Below are positions 19,191 through 29,417 of a stretch of DNA of 53,781 nucleotides, in pieces. Within the stretch, counting starts at the first letter, position 1. Each line of letters opens with the position of its first letter. Made by a program: the position numbers and the translations under genes. Source of the stretch: Flavobacteriaceae bacterium (GTDB lineage: Bacteria; Bacteroidota; Bacteroidia; Flavobacteriales; Flavobacteriaceae). The notes under the pieces are model-generated. The model did no database searches and was not told the origin of the DNA. It was given only the letters and a program-made list of their open reading frames with translations. The stretch is from positions 1 to 53,781 of the forward strand of contig PBCE01000023.1 in assembly GCA_002716845.1 (NCBI GenBank), given 5' to 3'.

Positions 19191-20537
19191 TTATATCAAC
19201 TCAGGAAAAAGATGGTTGATGTCTTTTGGAATTTTAAACTCCTCTTTTATCTGATTAAATATGATTTGCGCTTCGTCAATTTTTCCCAATCTAAATTTAC
19301 AGCCAGCCAGACGGTACATTATGGATGATTTTTTTTCGTTAAATTCAAGCGCTTCTTCTCCTATTTCAATGGCTTTATTCCACTCGCTGGCCAGTAAAAA
19401 AGCATCCATCCATAGGGTCCAGGTTTCCGGATCGTTATTGCCCAAATCGATGGCATTTTTACAGCCCTCTATAGTTTCTTCATAAAAATTTAGATAGAAG
19501 TGTACCTGTGCGCTTTTTTTCCACAAAACGGCACTATCAGCGTTGGATTTCAAAGATTTTCTTATGTAATATTGAGCTTTTACATATTCTTTTGAGTTCA
19601 CTAAAATATCAGTGAGAGCTAGCCAACTTTTCTCATGATTTGGCTCTAATTTGACAGATTCTTTAAAATACTTTATGGCCAATCTCTCGTTACCTAAACT
19701 CAGATGACAAAGACCTATCCTGTGGTATACAAAGGCATTGGGATCAGTAAAATTCAGTGAGTATTCATAGTTGTCAATCGCCTGATTGATACGGCCCAAC
19801 TTTTCTAGGAGTTTACCTTTTTCAATATAAGCTCCTGTAAAGCATTCATCGCTGATAATGGCAAATTCAAAAGCTGAAAGCGCTTCATCTAATTTTTTTA
19901 GTTTCACATATAACTTGCCAAGCTGGAGCCATCCCACCTCGCTGTAGGGATTTTTTTCGAGTAAGGTGTTCAGCGTTTCTAAAGCTTCTATATTTTCCTC
20001 CAATTGTTCATAGCAATACAAAAGATTATAGAGCGACTGATAATCCATGGTATTTTGTTCTATGCATTTTTTAAAATACTCTTTACCTTTGATGTAATCT
20101 TCCATGAAAAGATATTCCATACCAATCAAATTCCATATCTCTATGGGGTCGTCTGAAATTTCAAGGGCCTTCTGCAACAACTCGATGGCGGTTATGTGGT
20201 CTTTGCTTTTAGAGGAAATATTAGCTCTTTGTAAATAAATTTCTTCGTGTTCAGGGGAGAGCTCTTCAATTTCAACAAGTAAATTCTCAGCTTCTTTGAG
20301 CGCACCATCAAAGAGTAAAACCTCACTTTTTAGCAGCATCAATTCAATGTTTTTAGGGTGCTGTTCCATGCCCATTGCAATAGCCTTTTTGGCTAATTTG
20401 AATTGGGCGAAATCAATGTAATGATGGATGATACTCTCGAACTCAATCGCATCAAAATAGAATATCTCATTGGTTTTGAGCATTTGCTCAAACTTCGTTA
20501 AAGAGGGGTTGGCATCCTCCGATAAATTATCGAACAT
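19191..20537 (-). CDS. Tetratricopeptide repeat protein
   Basis: Multiple TPR units, e.g. SEVGWLQLGKLYVKLKKLDEALSAFEFAI, AFVYHRIGLCHLSLGNERLAIKYFKESVKLEPN. Confidence 0.92.
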   Translation of the reverse strand: MFDNLSEDANPSLTKFEQMLKTNEIFYFDAIEFESIIHHYIDFAQFKLAKKAIAMGMEQHPKNIELMLLKSEVLLFDGALKEAENLLVEIEELSPEHEEIYLQRANISSKSKDHITAIELLQKALEISDDPIEIWNLIGMEYLFMEDYIKGKEYFKKCIEQNTMDYQSLYNLLYCYEQLEENIEALETLNTLLEKNPYSEVGWLQLGKLYVKLKKLDEALSAFEFAIISDECFTGAYIEKGKLLEKLGRINQAIDNYEYSLNFTDPNAFVYHRIGLCHLSLGNERLAIKYFKESVKLEPNHEKSWLALTDILVNSKEYVKAQYYIRKSLKSNADSAVLWKKSAQVHFYLNFYEETIEGCKNAIDLGNNDPETWTLWMDAFLLASEWNKAIEIGEEALEFNEKKSSIMYRLAGCKFRLGKIDEAQIIFNQIKEEFKIPKDINHLFPELI

Positions 20538-20625
20538 ATTACACTGATTCTTAAAATAAAGTTATCGAAGAAATAAAGATTTCACCACCGAGGTCGTTTA
20601 TTGTTTTCAACAAAAATATTAACAC

Positions 20626-21804
20626 CTACTGAATCTCATCTAATGTCTCATTGATGATCTGGCAGCCTTTCACAATATCTTCGTCAGATATATTGAGTGG
20701 CGGAGAGATTCTTACTGCCTTTTTTTCCCATAAAAGCCAAAACAGGAGGAGTCCTTTTTCAATACACCTTGGGACTAAAAGTGCTGGAATTATTGAATCA
20801 AGAAAAACCGGGGCCAACATAAGCCCTTTTCCTCTGATGGTTTTGATCAAGGGATGTTTGAGTTGTGTGCGGAATAATTTTTCTTTTTTGGCAATACCCT
20901 CTACCCATTTCCCCGCCATCAATTCCACGATGGTGGTGTGAGCTGCAGTAGCGATCACGGGGTTGCCCCCGAAGGTGGTGATATGACCTAATTTAGGATC
21001 AACTTCTAATTTCTGCATTAGTTTTTTTGATGCAGAAAAAGCTCCAATGGGCAATCCCCCTCCCAGTGCTTTTCCCATGACAACGATATCTGGAACTACC
21101 CCAAAATTCTCAAATCCGAATATTTTACCCGTACGACCGAACCCAGGCTGTATTTCATCTAAAATAAGAAGGGCTCCTACTGCGTCGCATCTATTTTTCA
21201 CCTTTTTCAGGTAGTTGTCCTCTGGCAATATGAATCCTGCCCCACCCTGAATGGTTTCCAGCAGCACTGCTGCAGTATTGGAGTCAATCTGATCCAAATC
21301 TTTTTCATCATTAAATGCTATAAAATGAACTCCAGGGAGCAAGGGTCTGTATCCTTTTTTTTGGTGCTCATACCCCAGTAAACTCAGTGCTCCGTGTGTA
21401 CTTCCATGATAAGAATTGTGAGCGGCGATTAGCTTTGTTTTTTGAGTGCTTCGCTTTGCGAGTTTTAAAGCTCCTTCTATGGCTTCTGTACCAGAATTGG
21501 TAAGGTATATTTGCTCATGAGAAGGAGGAAGTAGCTCTATTAATTTTTTACAGAGCGCCACAGAGGGGGCTTGGGCAAACTCTCCGTAAACCATTACATG
21601 CATGTACTTGTCGATTTGATCCTTCAGTGCCTTTACTACCTTTGGGTGAGAGTGACCCAAGGGTAGTGCAGAAACACCTGCAATAAAATCTAAATATGAT
21701 TTTCCACTGGTGTCAAACAGATAAGAACCCTTGGCGTAATCAATTTCCAACCCAATCGGATGCGGAGTGGTTTTGGCTTGATATTTTAAAAAGTCGTCAA
21801 GCAT
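20626..21804 (-). CDS. Class-III PLP-dependent aminotransferase (aspartate aminotransferase family)
   Basis: IYLTNSGTEAIEGALKLAKR, LLILDEIQPGFGRTGKIFGFENFGVVPDIVVMGKALGGGLPIGA. Confidence 0.92.
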   Translation of the reverse strand: MLDDFLKYQAKTTPHPIGLEIDYAKGSYLFDTSGKSYLDFIAGVSALPLGHSHPKVVKALKDQIDKYMHVMVYGEFAQAPSVALCKKLIELLPPSHEQIYLTNSGTEAIEGALKLAKRSTQKTKLIAAHNSYHGSTHGALSLLGYEHQKKGYRPLLPGVHFIAFNDEKDLDQIDSNTAAVLLETIQGGAGFILPEDNYLKKVKNRCDAVGALLILDEIQPGFGRTGKIFGFENFGVVPDIVVMGKALGGGLPIGAFSASKKLMQKLEVDPKLGHITTFGGNPVIATAAHTTIVELMAGKWVEGIAKKEKLFRTQLKHPLIKTIRGKGLMLAPVFLDSIIPALLVPRCIEKGLLLFWLLWEKKAVRISPPLNISDEDIVKGCQIINETLDEIQ

Positions 21805-23472
21805 CTATTGAGGTTCAAATTTTTTAAATGCTTCTGGCGTAATCGATTCTTTAGTTTCTTTCGGTTGAAATTGATTGTCTTCAACACTGAATAAATCTTC
21901 AATGATCTTGGGACGCTCTTTCGACCTCCATACGAAACCCTCCAGTTTTCTGTCATTGATTGGCAAATCTTTATCTGGAAAAAGGTTTCCGTCTGGGCTC
22001 ACAAAAAAAGTGATGTCCTCGATTTGATTGTTTTCAGTAATCATTTTTAAACGACTGCAAGTGGTGTTGTCGATTCCAATCAACTCATTGTCTTCATCTG
22101 AGTACATGTAGTAAATTACTTGGGTGTTTTTACTAACATATATCTCATGGAGTTTGCCGTCTTGAAATACCCCGTCGAGTAAGCCTCCTTTGATTTGATT
22201 AAATCCTGTACCGCTAATAGAATCTTTTTCAATGACCCAGCTGTTTCCAATAATTTTCAGTGAATCGAGTTTTCGGGTTTCCATGTTTGAGGTCAAAAAT
22301 ATTTCGTCTCCAGACATTTGGTTTTTCCCAAACCATAGCACTGGATTTCTTGCGCTTTTCTGACTTTCTGTAAAAATTTGTATTTCCTTTCGGGTCAGCG
22401 GTAATTTCAACATTTTTATCAAGCCTGTATTTTGATTTAGGTGAATCGAATCTGACTTCCCCCTGATGTCAGACTTAAAAATCCTCACATCATAATAGCC
22501 TCTTAAAATTTTTTCCTCTTGAGGGCCAGTTGCCAAAAGGGTGTCTGCATGTATGTAGAGCGAGTCTTGATCAATGATGTTAATGGCTACGGCCCTTCGG
22601 GTGATAATAGCTGAGTCTTTGGCTTTGAATATTTCTCCATAATGCCCATTGATAATAGATTTGTTTAAGGTATCTACAATACTGACATTATTGGTGGCCG
22701 CTGCATAATCTTTTTCATTTTCAAAGTATAAACTGTCCCCTTTGATTTCTTTATTATCGTAGAGAATAATTGCATTTTTTTGGAAATTTCCCTTTTGCAG
22801 TTTGGTGTCGTATGCCCCTTTTTCACAATAGATGTCGTAGTCTTCTCCTACGATGGTTGTTTTTCCATAAAAAAATGCCCTATCATTATCGGTAAAATAA
22901 TCCAGTCTTTGGGAGCGCAGTTCGTATTCTGGGTCGTCAATTTTTACACTAGATATAAATCTGTATTTTTTTTCGTTCATAAAATAGGTCCCTCTAATAC
23001 TGGTAAGTTTCCTTTGTTCATCGATTATAGTTCCGAGAGAGTTGTAAAAAGCTTCAGATTTTTCTCTGTCTATATACAAGGTATCGGTGAACAGGTTCAT
23101 ATCGGGTCTTTCTAAAACCACCTTTCCCCATGCTTTGGCTAACTTAGTATTTCCGTTGTATTCGATTTGTTGGCAGGTCATTTTTAATGTATCTCCTTGC
23201 ATAAAAACAACATCTCCGTTGGCTCTGAAAAAATTCTTTTTGTGATAGAAATAAGAAATATCGGACTTGATTAATGCTCCTTCATGAAAAAGATGAACCC
23301 GAACACCTTCCTTTTTGAGCAGTATATTAGCACCTGGAAAACTGAATTGATCTTGGGTGGAGCCTCCAGCTTGGATAATTTCAATAATTTTAGGTGACTC
23401 CTGTGCTGTTACATTTCCAATCCAAAAAAGTAGAAAAAGCAGCAGTGCCCCAATTTGATTTTTGTTTTTCAC
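21805..23472 (-). CDS. OstA/LptA-like exported protein
   Basis: N-terminal signal peptide; FFRANGDVVFMQGDTLKMTCQQIEYNGNTKLAKAWGKVVLERPDMNLFTDTLYIDREK resembles OstA-like N-domain. Confidence 0.82.
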   Translation of the reverse strand: MKNKNQIGALLLFLLFWIGNVTAQESPKIIEIIQAGGSTQDQFSFPGANILLKKEGVRVHLFHEGALIKSDISYFYHKKNFFRANGDVVFMQGDTLKMTCQQIEYNGNTKLAKAWGKVVLERPDMNLFTDTLYIDREKSEAFYNSLGTIIDEQRKLTSIRGTYFMNEKKYRFISSVKIDDPEYELRSQRLDYFTDNDRAFFYGKTTIVGEDYDIYCEKGAYDTKLQKGNFQKNAIILYDNKEIKGDSLYFENEKDYAAATNNVSIVDTLNKSIINGHYGEIFKAKDSAIITRRAVAINIIDQDSLYIHADTLLATGPQEEKILRGYYDVRIFKSDIRGKSDSIHLNQNTGLIKMLKLPLTRKEIQIFTESQKSARNPVLWFGKNQMSGDEIFLTSNMETRKLDSLKIIGNSWVIEKDSISGTGFNQIKGGLLDGVFQDGKLHEIYVSKNTQVIYYMYSDEDNELIGIDNTTCSRLKMITENNQIEDITFFVSPDGNLFPDKDLPINDRKLEGFVWRSKERPKIIEDLFSVEDNQFQPKETKESITPEAFKKFEPQ

Positions 23473-23508
23473 AGCAAGTTGATGTGTGTAGTAACTAATA
23501 TAGAAAAT

Positions 23509-24780
23509 CTACCTTAAAATGGTTTGTTTTCGATCGGGTCCCACAGATACAATTTTGATAGGTGTTTTGAGTTCTTGCTCTAAAAAATCAACGTAATCTA
23601 AAAAGTTTTTAGGCAGGTCTTTTTCCGTACTTATTTGAGTTAGATCTTCTTTCCACCCCGGTATATCTTTGTATTCTGGTGTGATTAAATCTGACTGGAT
23701 ATCGTAAGGAAAATGATCGATCAGTCCAGAGTCTGTACGGTATTGTTTGCAAACTTTTATGGTTTCAAACCCAGACAGCACATCTCCTTTCATCATCATC
23801 AGTTGGGATACTCCATTAATTTGTATAGCGTATTTTAGGGCAACCAAATCCAGCCATCCACAGCGCCGTGCCCTTCCCGTAGTAGCGCCAAACTCATGCC
23901 CTTTTTTGGAGATCTTAGCACCGACCTCATCAAAGAGTTCTGTTGGAAAAGGACTGCTTCCCACCCGAGTAGTATAGGCTTTAAATATCCCGAACACCTC
24001 TTTTATTTTATTTGGCGCAACCCCAAGCCCTGTACAGGCTCCTGCGGCTGTTGTTGTTGAGGAAGTTACAAAAGGGTAAGTTCCAAAATCAACGTCTAAT
24101 AAAGAACCTTGTGCCCCTTCCGCCAGGATTTTTTTTCCTGCATCTTGTGCTTTGTGAATATAACTTTCGCTGTCCACAATCTGGCATTTTTTCAATGTCT
24201 CTAGTGCATCAAAAAATTCTACTTCCAATTCTCTTAAATTATACTCTAATTCCACATTGTGGAAATCCAACATTTTCAAATGCTTTTGCGTTAACGTTAT
24301 GTATCGTTCCTTCCATTTTTTACTCAAAACATCACCTACTCTAATTCCATTCCTTCCTGATTTATCCATGTAGGTAGGTCCTATACCTTTGAGTGTTGAT
24401 CCAATCTTTGCCTTTCCTTTCGAAGCCTCAGAGGCAGCATCTAATAGGCGATGTGTTGGAAGAATGAGATGTGCTTTTTTCGAAATCAAAAGTTTTTTAA
24501 AGATATCAATATGATAGGGGGAAAGATTCTCTATTTCTTTTTTAAAAATCACAGGGTCTATGACCACACCGTTACCAATTAAATTGATGGCGCTGGAATG
24601 AAATATACCTGAGGGAATGGTGTGTAAAACATGTTTAATTCCGTCAAATTCAAGTGTATGCCCAGCATTTGGACCACCTTGAAATCTCGCAATTATATCA
24701 TAGGATTCGGTCAGTACATCAACTATTTTACCTTTACCCTCATCGCCCCATTGAAGGCCTAACAGTAAGTCTACGGACAT
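23509..24780 (-). CDS. purA: Adenylosuccinate synthase
   Basis: LLGLQWGDEGKGKIVDVL, FQGGPNAGHTLEFDG, AEGAQGSLLDVDFGTYPFVTSS, GRARRCGWLDLVALKYA. Confidence 0.98.
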   Translation of the reverse strand: MSVDLLLGLQWGDEGKGKIVDVLTESYDIIARFQGGPNAGHTLEFDGIKHVLHTIPSGIFHSSAINLIGNGVVIDPVIFKKEIENLSPYHIDIFKKLLISKKAHLILPTHRLLDAASEASKGKAKIGSTLKGIGPTYMDKSGRNGIRVGDVLSKKWKERYITLTQKHLKMLDFHNVELEYNLRELEVEFFDALETLKKCQIVDSESYIHKAQDAGKKILAEGAQGSLLDVDFGTYPFVTSSTTTAAGACTGLGVAPNKIKEVFGIFKAYTTRVGSSPFPTELFDEVGAKISKKGHEFGATTGRARRCGWLDLVALKYAIQINGVSQLMMMKGDVLSGFETIKVCKQYRTDSGLIDHFPYDIQSDLITPEYKDIPGWKEDLTQISTEKDLPKNFLDYVDFLEQELKTPIKIVSVGPDRKQTILR

Positions 24781-24787
24781 AGTTATA

Positions 24788-25237
24788 TTATGGATTTACG
24801 CTTTTTTTGGTTCCGTAAAAATAAAGAGAATGATTGTGGATTTCGATATCAAAAATTTCCTCTATTGTTTTTTTTATATTTTGAATTCGGGGGTCACAAA
24901 ACTCCTTAACTTCACCGGAATCGGTGAGAATGATATGATCATGTTGCCGATCAAAATAGGACTTTTCGTAATGCGCTTGATTTTTCCCAAACTGGTGTTT
25001 TCTCACTAATCCACATTCTAAAAGAAGTTCAATAGTGTTGTATAGGGTGGCTCTGCTGACCCTGTATTTTTTGTTCTTCATGGTGATGTACAACGACTCT
25101 ATATCGAAGTGATTATCACTGTCATAAATTTCATAAAGAATGGCAAACCGCTCTGGAGTTTTTCTGTGAGCGTGTTTGTTTAGAAAATTGACAAAAACCT
25201 CATTTACAATTTCCTGATTGGTTTTACTTTTTTCCAT
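24788..25237 (-). CDS. Fur family transcriptional regulator
   Basis: [60 protein letters not shown]. Confidence 0.9.
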   Translation of the reverse strand: MEKSKTNQEIVNEVFVNFLNKHAHRKTPERFAILYEIYDSDNHFDIESLYITMKNKKYRVSRATLYNTIELLLECGLVRKHQFGKNQAHYEKSYFDRQHDHIILTDSGEVKEFCDPRIQNIKKTIEEIFDIEIHNHSLYFYGTKKSVNP

Positions 25238-25259
25238 AATAACAAATATAAGCCTTAAA

Positions 25260-27464
25260 TTATTCTCTTTGTACTTTATCTACTCCTTTAACCTTTAAAA
25301 GATTGTCAACCAGCTTATTGAGTATTGTTTTATTTTTTACACTTACACTTATAAGCCCTGTAAAAACCCCATCTTCACTATCAAAACTCAGTTTGTTAAT
25401 GTTAACGTTCATGATATTTGAAATGGATTGGGTCACTTCACGCACAATACCCATATTGTCAATTCCTGATAGTTTAATTGTTGCGGTAAACTCGTCCGAG
25501 GAGGAATCTACCCACTTGGCTTTAATAATTCGATAGGAATAGTTGGATTGAAGAGATAGGGCATTTGGGCAGTCATTTGTATGGATTTTGATACCTTCTT
25601 TTACACTGACAAAGCCAAATACTGGATCACCAGGTATGGCATTACAGCAAGGTGACATGGTATGCTTTAATTGTTGGTTTTCTTTTCCAAACACTAATGT
25701 ATCGAACCTTTGAGTGATTTTATCCTTATTGCTATTGGTGAAAACAGGATTTTGTTTTCTGATTCTTTTTTTGAAAAAATTGAGAAATGTGCTGTTGAAA
25801 TCCGATGAAAATTTTTTCAGTTGTTTGTTGTTGATGGTGCCCAACCCAACCCGATAGAATAAGTCCTGACTGGTATCTAAGCTAAAATACCGTAACATGT
25901 GGGTTGTGGTTTTGTCGTTGAGGGTGATCTTGAGTTGTTTTAGTTTTCTCCTTAAAGTTTCGCGTCCATCTTCGGCAATTCTCTTCTTTGCTTCATTTAA
26001 AGAAGATTTTATTTTGGCTTTGGCTCTTGAAGTTTTTACAAAATCCAGCCAGTTGGCAGTAGGTTTAATATTTTCAGAGGTAATCACTTCCACGTGTTCA
26101 CCGCTTTTTAATGCCCTACTTAAGGGCACAAGTTTACCATTGACCCTGGCACCTCTCGTTTTCATTCCTATTTCAGTGTGTATGCTGAAGGCAAAATCCA
26201 AAGCGGTTGCGCCTTTTGGTAGTGATTTAATTTCCCCAGTTGGGGTAAAAACAAAAATTTCTTTAGCATATAGATTAAGCTTGAAATTTTCTACAAAATC
26301 CACTGCATCTCCAGTATTGTTTTCCAGCACCTCCTGTAATTTATCTAGCCAAGATTCTATACCGATGTCTTTCTGATTTCCATTTTTGTATTTGTGATGG
26401 GCAGCATATCCCTTTTCAGCGATTTCGTGCATGCGTTGAGATCGAATTTGTACTTCAACCCATTTGTTTTTTGGCCCCATTACAGTGATATGAAGCGCCT
26501 CATAGCCATTGGATTTTGATGCGGTGATCCAATCTCTTAGTCGCGTGGGATTTGGTGTGAAATGGTCTGTGACAATAGAGTAAATTTTCCAAGCCAGAAA
26601 CTTTTCATTTTTTTCTGTAGCATCGTAGATGATTCTGATGGCAAACTTGTCAAATACATTCTCAAAAGGAATATTTTGGACATTCATTTTTCTGTTGATC
26701 GAAAAAATAGATTTACTCCGTCCTTTAATTTGATAGTCCAGTCCCTCTTCTGCAAGGGTAAATTTTACGATGTCAGAGAAGGATTTAATGTATTGTTCTT
26801 GTGCTTCAAAACTGTCCTCAATCTTATTTTTTATAAAATCATAGCGTTCAAAATGGGTGTATTTAAAACTCAAATCCTCAAGCTCAGTTTTTATATTGTA
26901 GAGACCAATTCTGTGAGAAAGGGGTGCATAGATGTAGAGTGTCTCGGAGGCAATTTTCAGTTGTTTGTCCTCGGGCATGAACTCCAAAGTTTGCATGTTG
27001 TGCAAACGATCTGCAATTTTTATGATGATGACCCTAATATCATCATTGAGCGTCAGTAATAATTTTTTAAAATTTTCTGCTTGGAGTGAAACGTTACTTT
27101 CTTTACTCAGCTTGGATATTTTGGTCAACCCTTCTACAATTCTAGAAACATCTTTTCCAAAGAGCTTTTCCAAGTCCACAAAATCATACTCGGTGTCTTC
27201 TACAACATCGTGGAGAAGCGCAGCAGCAATAGAGGTAGCATCCAGTCCAATTTCTTGTGCTACAATTTTGGCAACGCTTATGGGATGATAAATGTAGGGT
27301 TCTCCAGATTTTCGTCTTTGGTTTCTGTGGGCGTGTACCGCTGTATTAAAAGCAGAACGAATTAATTTCTTGTCCTTTTCGGTCAAAGTTTGATAACTGA
27401 TCTGAAGCAGTTCTTTGTACTGCTTCGCAATCTCTTTGTTTTCTATTTCTGCGCCTACGATCAT
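25260..27464 (-). CDS. Bifunctional (p)ppGpp synthetase/hydrolase (RelA/SpoT family)
   Basis: HD domain [26 protein letters not shown]; synthetase [40 protein letters not shown] and ACT domains. Confidence 0.96.
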   Translation of the reverse strand: MIVGAEIENKEIAKQYKELLQISYQTLTEKDKKLIRSAFNTAVHAHRNQRRKSGEPYIYHPISVAKIVAQEIGLDATSIAAALLHDVVEDTEYDFVDLEKLFGKDVSRIVEGLTKISKLSKESNVSLQAENFKKLLLTLNDDIRVIIIKIADRLHNMQTLEFMPEDKQLKIASETLYIYAPLSHRIGLYNIKTELEDLSFKYTHFERYDFIKNKIEDSFEAQEQYIKSFSDIVKFTLAEEGLDYQIKGRSKSIFSINRKMNVQNIPFENVFDKFAIRIIYDATEKNEKFLAWKIYSIVTDHFTPNPTRLRDWITASKSNGYEALHITVMGPKNKWVEVQIRSQRMHEIAEKGYAAHHKYKNGNQKDIGIESWLDKLQEVLENNTGDAVDFVENFKLNLYAKEIFVFTPTGEIKSLPKGATALDFAFSIHTEIGMKTRGARVNGKLVPLSRALKSGEHVEVITSENIKPTANWLDFVKTSRAKAKIKSSLNEAKKRIAEDGRETLRRKLKQLKITLNDKTTTHMLRYFSLDTSQDLFYRVGLGTINNKQLKKFSSDFNSTFLNFFKKRIRKQNPVFTNSNKDKITQRFDTLVFGKENQQLKHTMSPCCNAIPGDPVFGFVSVKEGIKIHTNDCPNALSLQSNYSYRIIKAKWVDSSSDEFTATIKLSGIDNMGIVREVTQSISNIMNVNINKLSFDSEDGVFTGLISVSVKNKTILNKLVDNLLKVKGVDKVQRE

Positions 27465-27504
27465 TGTTATTATAAAGGTACCTGAAACTTTTAATTCAAC
27501 AAAA

Positions 27505-28278
27505 TCATTGTTTTTCGCAGTGGTACATCAAAATTCCTGCCGAAACAGAAAGGTTGAGGGAGTCCATTGGAAATTTTACCGGTATTTTGATTATTTTTTT
27601 TGCTTTTCTCAACCATTTGGCATCCAAACCTTTGTCTTCGGTACCAAAAACAATTGCCAATGGAAATTTGTATTCCACCCTTTTATAATGTTTCGCTTCG
27701 GGCTGAAGTGATGTTACAAAAACATTAAAATTATTTTTTTCTAAATAAGTAATGACATTGTTGCTGCTATCCAAGGCTACGGGTATGGAAAAAACACCTC
27801 CCATACTGTTTCTTATGACCTGGGGATGGTACAGATCTGTCTTGGGGTTTGCGATGATTACTGCATCCCAATCTGCGGCTGCAGCCGTTCGCAGCAGTGC
27901 CCCAATATTACCAGGTTTTTCCGGCGCCTCCAATACCAACACCCGATTTTGTTGATGGTTCAGCAAGTCCTCCAAAATGTGATTTTTTACTTTTAAAATT
28001 GCAATAAGATCTTCGGATCCTGATCTCATGCTGACGCGTTCAAAAAGTTTTTTACTCAAGATAAAAGTTGACCCCTCATGACCATTTACATCCTCTGGTT
28101 CTGTTGCTTCCTCAGGATAGAAAAGCATTTCTATTTCATAGTCCATATCTATAGCCCGACTGAGTTCCCTGTGCCCGGATACCACAAAAAGACCTTCTTC
28201 TCTTCTAATCCTGGATTTGGTCATTAATAGAAGGAGTTTTTTAATGATCGGATTGTGCGAACTGCTGATGTATTTCAA
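27505..28278 (-). CDS. TrmH family RNA 2'-O-methyltransferase (SpoU-type)
   Basis: LEAPEKPGNIGALLRTAAAADWDAVII, NSMGGVFSIPVA, IVFGTEDKGL, IKIPVKFPMDSLNLSVSAGILMY. Confidence 0.93.
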   Translation of the reverse strand: MKYISSSHNPIIKKLLLLMTKSRIRREEGLFVVSGHRELSRAIDMDYEIEMLFYPEEATEPEDVNGHEGSTFILSKKLFERVSMRSGSEDLIAILKVKNHILEDLLNHQQNRVLVLEAPEKPGNIGALLRTAAAADWDAVIIANPKTDLYHPQVIRNSMGGVFSIPVALDSSNNVITYLEKNNFNVFVTSLQPEAKHYKRVEYKFPLAIVFGTEDKGLDAKWLRKAKKIIKIPVKFPMDSLNLSVSAGILMYHCEKQ

Positions 28279-28318
28279 ATCTTTTTTTTGTAAAGTTATT
28301 GGGTCTTTGGGTAACTTT

Positions 28319-29377
28319 TTAAGGATTGATTTGTTTTTTGTGATAGTTGATGACCAATCCTACCATTTCGTGGTAGCTTTTGATCCCGGTTTTCTGACCA
28401 TTTGCTTTGAGATAACCATCGTAAGTTTTTTCAAAAATAAATCCAAAAGGGTTTTCATATTGCTTCCAAAACAAACTTAATGCTCTAAAATTTTCAATGA
28501 TACCTGGATTTAGTGCTTTTAATTTCTCAGCCGCTTTTTTGGGGTCTATTTTTTTTATCTCTGAGTAGCAATACCTAAATGCAAATGTGTGACCAGCGAA
28601 TTGAAAATAGGGATCACTACTTTTAATGGCAGATAAGTAGGCGATAAAATTGGCTTCTTTTTCCGATGCATGGCCTAATTGGTGCGCCATCTCATGCATA
28701 GCAGTAGTGATTATACTAAGCTTTGGCATCAATTCATTTACTTGAGACTCTAAGGTAAAAGGATTCAGATAACCCGCATATCCCATGTAGGAGAGTGGTA
28801 GGCTGAGCAGTGATTTTTTTACTTTAGAGGTCTCCAAAAACATCGGATCGGAAAATATAAAATCTAATTTTATTTTTTCTGCAAGAACTTCTTTAGAATA
28901 AGGGATCTTGACGGCTAAAGAATCTGAGGTGGAAAGAGCACTATGACTTCGGTTGGACATCTCAATGAGTTTATCCAAACGATCTTCTAAATCCTGCTCG
29001 GTGTATTCCAATGATATCCCCAATTGCTGATTTAGGGGAAGCCTGTGGTAATTGAAACCCCAACTCAGATGAAATATCCAAGCCATTACAATCAAAATTG
29101 AAAATAAATCCAGAAAAATTGATAAAGGTTTGATTCTCCAATGGGGAATTTTTTTTATGAAAAACTGAATCAGCAATGCGAAAAGTACTAAATACAGAAT
29201 ATCTCCAATAGAAAAAGGAAATCTGCCCAAGAGTGTTTGATGTATCTTTAAGACAAAAGGATAATAAAAATTGCTGTAGTAAAGCTCGGTCGCATGTGGA
29301 TTGCTTTGTGCATAGTTAACCAGCAACCACAGTGGTAACGCACTTAGGCAAACCAAGGTGGTTGTATTTATTCTCAT
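28319..29377 (-). CDS. DUF3810 domain-containing protein (zinc-metalloprotease-like HEMAH motif)
   Basis: N-terminal TM segments; STSDSLAVK..., TTAMHEMAHQLGHASEKEANFIAYL; typical DUF3810. Confidence 0.85.
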   Translation of the reverse strand: MRINTTTLVCLSALPLWLLVNYAQSNPHATELYYSNFYYPFVLKIHQTLLGRFPFSIGDILYLVLFALLIQFFIKKIPHWRIKPLSIFLDLFSILIVMAWIFHLSWGFNYHRLPLNQQLGISLEYTEQDLEDRLDKLIEMSNRSHSALSTSDSLAVKIPYSKEVLAEKIKLDFIFSDPMFLETSKVKKSLLSLPLSYMGYAGYLNPFTLESQVNELMPKLSIITTAMHEMAHQLGHASEKEANFIAYLSAIKSSDPYFQFAGHTFAFRYCYSEIKKIDPKKAAEKLKALNPGIIENFRALSLFWKQYENPFGFIFEKTYDGYLKANGQKTGIKSYHEMVGLVINYHKKQINP

Positions 29378-29417
29378 TATTAAAATTTCATCTCAGCGAA
29401 CAGAGCTCTTGGCATGA

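Noticed and set aside
24250-24264. TTCCACATTGTGGAA palindrome as a possible parS site near parAB
   Set aside because: Lies inside purA coding sequence about 20 kb from parAB, is an odd-length palindrome, and does not match the TGTTNCACGTGNAACA consensus; no good parS was seen by eye in the window.
24012-24344. Antisense ORFs in the track (e.g. 24012-24344, 26562-27059, 25897-26376, 49916-50401)
   Set aside because: All lie opposite well-supported genes (purA, relA/spoT, Gfo/Idh), with no recognisable protein motifs; considered shadow ORFs.
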